From: Streptomyces sp. TRM68367
GTDB lineage: Bacteria; Actinomycetota; Actinomycetes; Streptomycetales; Streptomycetaceae
Assembly (NCBI RefSeq): GCF_014495685.1
Contig: NZ_JACTVI010000046.1
Location: 15,825 to 63,627 of the forward strand
Direction of reading: 5' to 3'
Length of the DNA stretch: 47,803 nt
The notes beneath the pieces were generated by a model. It was not told the origin of the DNA, ran no database searches, and was given only the letters and a program-made list of their open reading frames with translations. Both the position numbers and the translations under genes were made by a program. The stretch's first letter is position 1. Every line of letters begins with the position of its first letter. Shown piece by piece: positions 42,201-47,803 of this stretch.

Positions 42201-43628
42201 TCAGGAGAAGCGGGCCCGGAGCTCGGCTTCCAGCGTTTCCAGCGTGCGCCCCTTGGTCTCGGGGACGTAGAACTTGACGAAGCCGAGGGAGAAGATCCCC
42301 GCCACCACGAACAGGAAGAACGTGTTGGAGATCCCGATGCCCGACACGAGCGACGGGAAGACCAGCCCGATCACGAAGTTGGTCAGCCACAGCACCACCG
42401 CCGCGACACCCATGCCGAAGCCGCGCGTCCGCATCGGGAAGATCTCCGAGAGCATCAGCCAGGTCACGGGGGAGATCGCGCCCTGCTGGAAGGCGAGGAA
42501 GGTGACGGTCATGGCGAGCACGGCGAAGGCGCGGGGGTCGCCGGAGGGCAGCACCAGCGAGAAGATGCCGATCAGCAGCAGCGCGACGGTGGTGCCGGCC
42601 TGGCCGGTCATCAGCATCGGCCGGCGCGGGACACGGCCCAGCAGCCAGATGCCGACGAAGGTGGCCAGTACCGAGATCACACCGTTGGCGATGTTCGCGG
42701 TCAGCGCGCTGTCCGAGGCGAAGCCGGCGTCGGTGAGGATCTGGCTGCCGTAGTACATGATCGTGTTGACGCCGGTGATCTGCTGCACGATCGCGATGCC
42801 GAACCCGACGAACATCAGCTTGCGGATCCACGGCACGCTCTTGATGTCCTGCCAGCCGCCGAGCTTCTCCTGCTCCTCCTTGACGGCGAGCGCGGTCACC
42901 TCGCTCAGCTCGGCCTCGGCCCGCGCTTGCGAGCGCACCTGCTTGAGCACGTCGAGGGCGTCGGTGCAGCGGCTCTTGGACGCCAGCCAGCGCGGGCTCT
43001 CCGGCATCACCAGCATGCCGAACCACAGCACGACGGCCGGAATGGTGGCGATCACCAGCATCCAGCGCCACACGCCACCGGACTCGCCGCCCACCCGAGC
43101 AATGATCGCGTTGGACGTGAAGGCCAGCAGCTGACCGCTGACGATCATCAGTTCGTTGCGGGTGACCAGCGCACCGCGCCGCTCGGCCGGCGAGACCTCC
43201 GCGAGGTAGACCGGCACGGTCACCGACGCGCCGCCGACCGCGAGGCCGAGCACGAACCGCGCCACCACCATCACCGCGGTGGTCGGGGCGAGCGTGCAGC
43301 CGAGCGCGCCGACGAAGAACAGCACGGCGAGGGCGAGGATCGTACGACGCCGCCCGCGCGCGTCCGAGAAGCGCCCGCCGACGACGGCGCCGAGCGCCGC
43401 GCCGAGCAGCAGCGAGCTGGTGACCATGCCCTCGGTGACCGGGGTCAGGCCCAGGTCGTCGGTCATGTACGGCAGTGCGCCGTTGATGACGCCGGTGTCG
43501 TAGCCGAAGAGAAGGCCACCGAAGGTGGCGATGATGGTGATGACCCGCAGTCGCCGGGAGACCGCGGGTGAGGGGTCGTCCGCGACGGCGGTGGCCGGGC
43601 CCTGAGCGTTGGGCTGCGTGACTTCCAT
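42201..43628 (-). CDS. MFS sugar/inositol porter, IolT-like
   Basis: The 475-residue twelve-helix transporter shows the sugar-porter signatures: FGYDTGVINGALPYM in helix 1, GGRFSDARGRRRTIL in loop 2-3, VYLAEVSPAERRGALVTRNE after helix 4, PESPRWLASK in the central loop and PETKGRTLE at the C-terminal end. AGGAGG precedes the ATG at 43628. It follows the IolE-like gene by 10 bases and is in the same operon. Proton-driven import of myo-inositol or a related polyol is expected. Confidence 0.92.
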   Translation of the reverse strand: MEVTQPNAQGPATAVADDPSPAVSRRLRVITIIATFGGLLFGYDTGVINGALPYMTDDLGLTPVTEGMVTSSLLLGAALGAVVGGRFSDARGRRRTILALAVLFFVGALGCTLAPTTAVMVVARFVLGLAVGGASVTVPVYLAEVSPAERRGALVTRNELMIVSGQLLAFTSNAIIARVGGESGGVWRWMLVIATIPAVVLWFGMLVMPESPRWLASKSRCTDALDVLKQVRSQARAEAELSEVTALAVKEEQEKLGGWQDIKSVPWIRKLMFVGFGIAIVQQITGVNTIMYYGSQILTDAGFASDSALTANIANGVISVLATFVGIWLLGRVPRRPMLMTGQAGTTVALLLIGIFSLVLPSGDPRAFAVLAMTVTFLAFQQGAISPVTWLMLSEIFPMRTRGFGMGVAAVVLWLTNFVIGLVFPSLVSGIGISNTFFLFVVAGIFSLGFVKFYVPETKGRTLETLEAELRARFS

Positions 43629-43638
43629 GGGCCGCCTC

Positions 43639-44589
43639 CTACGGGTGGAGTTTCGGGCGTCGGGTTCCCGCGAGACCGCAGCCGGCCAGGTGCTCACGGG
43701 TGCGTACAGCGATGGGCAGCGGCACGTCGGGCGCGCACGGGTACAGGTCCTGCTCGACGATCACGAACAACTCGGCGTCCAGCTGGGCCAGTTCGGTCAC
43801 CACGTCGGCCGGCTTGGGCACGCCGGCGGGCGGGGTGACGCACACGCCGCGCTTGACGGCCTCGCCGAAGGAGAGGTTTTCGGCGGCGACCTGGGCGAGG
43901 ATCTCCGGGTCCATCTGCTTGATGTGCACATAGCCGACCCGCTCGCCGTAGCGGCTGATCAGGTCGAGGTTGTCCCCGCCGCCGTAGGCGACGTGCCCGG
44001 TGTCCAGGCACAGGTTCGTGTAGCGGCTGTCGGACTCGTTCAGCAGCCGCTCGATCTGCGGCTGGGTCTGGATGTGGCTGTCGGCGTGCGGGTGGACGAC
44101 GAGGTGTACGTCGTACTCCTCCAGCAGCAGTTTGCCGAGCCGGTCGGCGGCGCGGCCGAAGCCCGCCCACTGCTCCGCGGTCAGCTCCGGCGACTCGGTG
44201 AACTCACCGGTCCTCTCGTCCCGGTACATCGGCGGGATGAAGACCAGGTGGTGGGCGCCCGCGGCGGCGGTCAGCGCGGCGACCTGCCGGACGTGGGCCA
44301 GCATCTCGTCCCAGGCCTCAGGCCGGTGCAGCGCGCCGAACGCCGTGCCGCCGGAGACCTTCAGGCCCCGCGCGTCCAGCTCTTCCCGGAGCCGCTGCGG
44401 ATCGATGGGCAGATAGCCGTACGGCCCGAGCTCCAGCCACTCGTAGCCGGCCCGGGCCAGCTCGTCGAGGAAGCGGGTGTAGGGAACCTGGTGCTCGTCC
44501 TCGGGGAACCAGACGCCCCAGGAATCGGGGGCGGAGCCGAGGCACAGGTTGCCCGCGGTGGTGCGCAGCGGGGGAGGCGCCGTTGCCAT
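43639..44589 (-). CDS. Inosose dehydratase-like TIM-barrel protein (IolE-like)
   Basis: The 316-residue protein begins CLGSAPDSWGVWFPEDEHQV, the DSWGVW signature of IolE enzymes. Other matches are WLELGPYGYLP, HPHADSHIQTQ, CLDTGHVAYGGGD and YVHIKQMDP with the metal-binding residues of the barrel. IolE removes water from 2-keto-myo-inositol. The ATG at 44589 is chosen because homology starts about 12 residues later. It heads the operon and sits directly behind the CTAGAGCGCTCTAG operator shared with the divergent LacI gene. Confidence 0.88.
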   Translation of the reverse strand: MATAPPPLRTTAGNLCLGSAPDSWGVWFPEDEHQVPYTRFLDELARAGYEWLELGPYGYLPIDPQRLREELDARGLKVSGGTAFGALHRPEAWDEMLAHVRQVAALTAAAGAHHLVFIPPMYRDERTGEFTESPELTAEQWAGFGRAADRLGKLLLEEYDVHLVVHPHADSHIQTQPQIERLLNESDSRYTNLCLDTGHVAYGGGDNLDLISRYGERVGYVHIKQMDPEILAQVAAENLSFGEAVKRGVCVTPPAGVPKPADVVTELAQLDAELFVIVEQDLYPCAPDVPLPIAVRTREHLAGCGLAGTRRPKLHP

Positions 44590-44635
44590 GGTGCGTGTCC
44601 TTCGGTCGGGAACGGACGGCGGCTGTCGCGCTCTA

Positions 44636-44649
44636 CTAGAGCGCTCTAG
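44636..44649. promoter_or_regulatory. LacI operator between iolE-like and lacI genes
   Basis: CTAGAGCGCTCTAG is a perfect 14-bp palindrome with central CG. It lies 47 bases before the iolE-like start and 101 before the LacI start. A similar site occurs at 47532-47560. Confidence 0.82.
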
Positions 44650-44750
44650 ACGAGTACGATGGTCCTGCCCAAATGTCATGTCAATAGCTTGTTGCCGGCA
44701 GATTTCGCGACGCCCGTAAGGTTGGGGCGGAGTCGAAGGGTGGTTCACAG

Positions 44751-45779
44751 GTGGATGCATCGGGCAAGCAGCGGCCCACCATGTCAGATGTCGCACAGCG
44801 CGCGGGCGTATCCCGCGCGCTCGTCTCGATCGTCTTCCGCAACCAGCCAGGAGCGAGCCAGGAGACCCGCGAACGGGTGCTCCGCGTCGCCGACGAGATC
44901 GGCTACCGTCCCGACAACGCCGCCCGGTTGCTGGCCCGCGGCCGCAGCCGCACCATCGGCGTGATGTTCATCGTGCAGCAGACCTTCCACACGGACCTCA
45001 TCCAGGGCATCTATCCCGAGGCCGAGCGGCTGGGCTACGACGTGCTGCTCTCCGCCGCCACCGAGGGCCGCAGCGAGGCCAAGGCGGTCGAGGCGCTGCT
45101 CAGCCACCGCTGCGAGGCGGTGATCGTGCTCGGGCCCGACGAACCGGGCTACCTGGACGAGCTGGGCCGCCGCACGGTCGCCGTCTCCGTCAGCCGCCGG
45201 GTGCCGCACGCCCGCGTCGACTTCGTGCACTCCGCCGAGGGCAAGGGCATCCGGCAGGCCATGGACCACCTCGTGGAACTCGGCCATCGCCGGATCGTGC
45301 ACATCGACGGCGGCCGCGGCCCCGGCTCGGCGGACCGGCGGCGCGCCTACCGGGCCGCGATGCGCCGGCACGGGCTGGAGTTCGAGGTGCGGGTGATACC
45401 CGGCGAGCACACCGAGGGGTCGGGCATCGAGACCGGGCGCATGCTGCTCGCGGAACGTGACCGGGGGCTGCCGTTGCCGACGGCGGTGCTGGCCGGGAAC
45501 GACCGGTGTGCGATGGGTGTGCTGATCGCCATGACACGGGCCGGGGTCGAGGTGCCGCGCGACCTGTCCGTCGTCGGCTACGACGACAGCCACCTCTCCC
45601 ATCTGATGCCGATCGGTCTGACCACGGTCCGCCAGGACTCGGGGCTGATGGCGGAGCATGCGGTGCGGTTCGCCGTGGAACGGCTGGAGAACCGGGAGCT
45701 GGAGCCGCGGGAAGCCGTGATCGACCCGAAGCTGGTGGTACGGGGGACGAGCGGGCCGCCGCCGAAGGACTCCGTCTGA
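44751..45779 (+). CDS. LacI-family repressor of the inositol-like operon
   Basis: The 342-residue protein starts at GTG 44751; an ATG at 44781 just before the DNA-binding helix is possible. The helix-turn-helix is MSDVAQRAGVSRALVSIVFRN (shown from Met11), the hinge is NAARLLARGRS, and the sensor domain runs to the C-terminus (VLAGNDRCAMGVL, LSVVGYDDSHLS, TTVRQDS). It is divergent from the iolE-like operon. The matching palindromes at 44636 and 47532 suggest that it controls both that operon and the sugar-binding lipoprotein gene downstream. Confidence 0.9.
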   Translation: MDASGKQRPTMSDVAQRAGVSRALVSIVFRNQPGASQETRERVLRVADEIGYRPDNAARLLARGRSRTIGVMFIVQQTFHTDLIQGIYPEAERLGYDVLLSAATEGRSEAKAVEALLSHRCEAVIVLGPDEPGYLDELGRRTVAVSVSRRVPHARVDFVHSAEGKGIRQAMDHLVELGHRRIVHIDGGRGPGSADRRRAYRAAMRRHGLEFEVRVIPGEHTEGSGIETGRMLLAERDRGLPLPTAVLAGNDRCAMGVLIAMTRAGVEVPRDLSVVGYDDSHLSHLMPIGLTTVRQDSGLMAEHAVRFAVERLENRELEPREAVIDPKLVVRGTSGPPPKDSV

Positions 45780-46026
45780 GCGGTGCCGGTTACGGGGTGA
45801 CTGTCGGGTTGGTGTGGGCCGGGGTGGAGGCGCCAGCCCGGCGCTACGGGGTGCCGCTTCGCCCACCCGTGCCGCCCCAGCGGCACGACTGTCCGCGGCT
45901 ACGGCTGTCAGCGACGCCGCGCGGACACTGGGACGAGGGGCAACCGCAGCCGCAAGCCCGCGCCGCCGCAGCCGACGACGGCGCGCAAGGTGTTCGCAAG
46001 CCGCGGGCATGCGTGCCTCCCCCGGT

Positions 46027-46046
46027 GCCTTAAGGCGCCTTAAGGC
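46027..46046. repeat. Tandem palindrome, GCCTTAAGGC twice
   Basis: The ten-base palindrome GCCTTAAGGC occurs twice without a gap, making a 20-bp perfect palindrome. TTAA-containing sequence is rare in this GC-rich DNA. It lies midway between convergent genes. Confidence 0.85.
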
Positions 46047-46067
46047 CCTGGGAGGCACTCCCCAGGG
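46046..46067. terminator. Hairpin between convergent genes
   Basis: CCCTGGG (46046-46052) pairs with CCCAGGG (46061-46067) around an 8-base loop. It adjoins the tandem palindrome and may terminate the LacI gene. Confidence 0.4.
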
Positions 46068-46328
46068 CGGCACGGGTGGGCGCGGGCGGCACCCCGTCAG
46101 TGCCGGGCTGCGCACCCAACCTCCGGCCAGCCGCAACGCCGGCACTACGGCAGAACCGGCGGCATGCGTGCCTGCGGATCGCGGCATGGCTGGGCGCCGT
46201 CGTCGGGTGCAGCGGTGCGCGGGCGTTGGCTTCCCGGCAGGCCGATGCCCGCCGCACGGTGCCAGCGATGCGGCGGGCAGTGGCCCTCTCAGGCGGTCTG
46301 GATGCTGCGGGCGGCGGTGGCCCGAGCG

Positions 46329-47333
46329 TCAGCGGGTTCCCTTCGCGGCGAACTTCGAGATGGCGTCGACGTTGTCCTTGGTGACGAAGGCCGGTCCGGT
46401 CAGTACCGGAGCGGTGCCGCCGCCGCTGAAGTTGCCGTTCGTCTTGTAGAGCCACAGCGCGTCCACGGCGAGGTAGCCCTGCAGGTAGGGCTGCTGGTCG
46501 ACGGCGAACTCGACCTTGCCGTCCTTGATGGCCCCGACCAGTTCCTTGTTGAGGTCGAAGGTGGCGACCTTGGCCTTGCTGCTGGCGTCCGACACCGACT
46601 GCGTGGCGGTCATCGCGAACGGGGCGCCCAGCGTGACCACCCGGTCGATGGAGGAGTCCTGCTGGAGCTTGGCGGTGATCCTCGCCTTCACCGACGGCAT
46701 GTCGGTGCCGTTGACGTACACGTTGTCGGTCTTGCCCTTGAAGCCCTGTTCCAGACCCGCGCACCGTGCTTCCAGTGCAACCTGCCCTTGCTCCTGGACG
46801 ACGCACAGGGCGTGCTTGGCGCCCTCCTGGTTGAGGCGCTCGCCGAAGGCCCGGCCGGCGATGTTCTCGTCCTGGCCGAAGTACTCCAGCATGCCCAGCT
46901 TCTTCCAGTCGTCCAGACCGGAGTTGAAGCCGACGACCGGGATGCCGGCCGCCTTGGCCTTGGCGACCACCGCCTTCATCGCGCCGGGCTTGGCCGCGGT
47001 GAGCGCGATGCCGTCGACCTTCTGGTCGATGGCGTTCTGCACCAGGTTGGCCTGGTTGCCCGCGTTGGGGTCGCTGGAGTAGACGAGCTTGACGTTGTCC
47101 TTGGCGGCGGCGGCCGTGGCACCCTTGCGGATCAGGTCCCAGAACGTGTCGCCGGGGGCCGCGTGGGTGATCATGGCCACGGTCATGCGGGGCGTGTTGG
47201 CCTTCCCCGCCGCGGCGGTGTCACTACCCTCCTCGGACTTCTTGCCTCCGGAACTGCTGGAACAGCCGGCGGCGAACAGGGCGCCGGCGAGAACCGTGGC
47301 GGTCAGGGCGGCGGCTCGGTGGTGTCTGTACAT
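46329..47333 (-). CDS. Sugar-binding lipoprotein, ribose/xylose type
   Basis: The 334-residue protein starts at ATG 47333 with a signal peptide RAAALTATVLAGALFAAGC; the lipid Cys is residue 24. The mature part is a periplasmic-binding-protein type 1 fold (CUT2): MTVAMITHAAPGDTFWDLIR, NQANLVQNAIDQKVDGIALT, GIPVVGFNSGLDDW and FAVDQQPYLQGYLAVDALWL. CUT2 systems carry pentoses, ribose or inositol. Neither permease nor ATPase genes lie nearby, so it is an orphan in this window. The TAGAGCG operator upstream places it in the LacI regulon. It converges on the LacI gene. Confidence 0.92.
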   Translation of the reverse strand: MYRHHRAAALTATVLAGALFAAGCSSSSGGKKSEEGSDTAAAGKANTPRMTVAMITHAAPGDTFWDLIRKGATAAAAKDNVKLVYSSDPNAGNQANLVQNAIDQKVDGIALTAAKPGAMKAVVAKAKAAGIPVVGFNSGLDDWKKLGMLEYFGQDENIAGRAFGERLNQEGAKHALCVVQEQGQVALEARCAGLEQGFKGKTDNVYVNGTDMPSVKARITAKLQQDSSIDRVVTLGAPFAMTATQSVSDASSKAKVATFDLNKELVGAIKDGKVEFAVDQQPYLQGYLAVDALWLYKTNGNFSGGGTAPVLTGPAFVTKDNVDAISKFAAKGTR

Positions 47334-47531
47334 GTTCCTTGCACCTCTGTGTGCTGGTCGGGGTGTGTCGGCTGGGGGGAGGCGGCGACGCCCCGGGTGT
47401 GAACGGACGGTCGTTCGCGGCCCCCGGGCTCGTGCCAGGGAAGGCGGGCACGTGGGTGGTGTGGGTGTGCCCTTGGTCGAGGCGGGGGCGCGCATGTGCG
47501 GCAGTCGGGGGTCGGGGACCGCCTGGTTGTA

Positions 47532-47560
47532 CTAGAGCGCGTCATTAGCGCGCTCTAGTG
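47532..47560. promoter_or_regulatory. LacI-type operator upstream of the binding-protein gene
   Basis: ACTAGAGCGCG (47532-47542) and CGCGCTCTAGT (47550-47560) form a perfect 11-base inverted repeat. Within it, TTAGCGCGCTCTAG (47546-47559) matches the CTAGAGCGCTCTAG operator at 44636 at 12 of 14 positions. Confidence 0.75.
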
Positions 47561-47803
47561 GCAGGTACTATGGGTCGGCCCGAGGGCGAAGTCAACAGCT
47601 TTGTCAGGACGTACCAACAAATCATTCGATCCGGTAGAGCCCCCGTCCCCCGACGGCGCAGGCGGCAGGCGTGATCGGCGCAGATGCCGCAAATCGTCCG
47701 TTACTGGGTCTTGATCGGGCCTGTCGATGAATTAGTGGGTTTCTTGCGGTAGTTGGGCTCGTTGATGCGGTATGGGTCGCTTCGATGAGTTGATCGGTTC
47801 GTT
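47561..47803. other. Window end, lower GC, possible start of another element
   Basis: Base composition falls compared with the genes around it (TCGATGAATTAGTGGGTTTC). The last 32 bases contain ATGGGTCGCTTCGATGAG, an open frame (MGRFDELIGS) that runs off the end. No family can be named. It could be the start of a transposase or another gene. Confidence 0.3.

Larger units (their letters stand above)
45780..46328. other. 549-base gap between convergent genes
   Basis: No gene is recognised. It contains the duplicated palindrome at 46027 and a hairpin at 46046, and it is rich in GCGGGC and Ala/Arg-coding triplets on both strands. Scattered words such as GCATGCGTGCCT recur (46009 and 46162), suggesting a short local duplication. 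Confidence 0.5.

Noticed and set aside
41061..43571. 836-codon plus-strand open frame
   Set aside because: It is antisense to the IolG-like and sugar-porter genes, with repetitive His/Asp/Gly-rich content and no family pattern.
1..47803. tRNA or rRNA genes
   Set aside because: No cloverleaf-like or ribosomal RNA sequence was noticed by eye; a covariance-model scan was not possible here.

Overview
The window has very high GC, strong third-position GC bias, GTG and TTG starts with GGAGG-type ribosome binding sites, sugar ABC operons without a local ATPase, LacI/GntR/MarR regulators, and a P450 of the conservon-associated type. This is the pattern of a Streptomyces or close relative. At least eight decayed genes or gene fragments suggest a chromosome-arm (accessory) location; that placement is inference.

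Layout. 69-4440: MarR regulator divergent from an ABC exporter, an MltG-type lytic transglycosylase, a truncated FAD monooxygenase remnant and a YjbQ protein. 4475-11572 (minus): an unusual operon of a nucleosidase/pseudokinase fusion, a 1001-residue UPF1/DNA2-type SF1 helicase, a 404-residue protein with a probable winged helix, a four-helix membrane protein and a fifth unknown. The first four are nearly or actually overlapping. This is the best candidate for an undescribed, possibly anti-phage, system. 11876-12649: TauE/SafE exporter. 13362-22370: a galactan locus with a LacI repressor, two perfect or near-perfect operators, two permeases, a binding lipoprotein, a wrecked GH42 beta-galactosidase and an intact secreted GH30 endo-galactanase with a ricin-like tail.

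22648-30132: a hexonate/hexuronate operon (KDG kinase, zinc-type polyol dehydrogenase, MHS transporter, mannonate oxidoreductase, mannonate dehydratase) facing a GntR regulator across a 40-bp near-palindrome. The set fits L-gulonate or L-idonate to D-fructuronate, D-mannonate, KDG and KDPG. The dehydrogenase carries a 17-unit 15-bp minisatellite in its coding sequence. 30278-34620: sigma factor with membrane-anchored partner, an EXXR-less CYP157-like P450, and a secreted trypsin-like protease.

35172-40316: a GT4 glycosyltransferase and a polytopic membrane protein surrounded by fragments of a transferase, a LuxR-type TPR regulator, a P450, a GNAT acetyltransferase, an M20 peptidase (two pieces in opposite orientation) and an AbgT transporter. 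40294-47560: a myo-inositol-like catabolic operon (IolE-like dehydratase, sugar porter, IolG-like dehydrogenase, isomerase), a divergent LacI regulator and a lone sugar-binding lipoprotein, linked by shared TAGAGCGCTCTA-type sites. The last 240 bases look different in composition and may begin another element.
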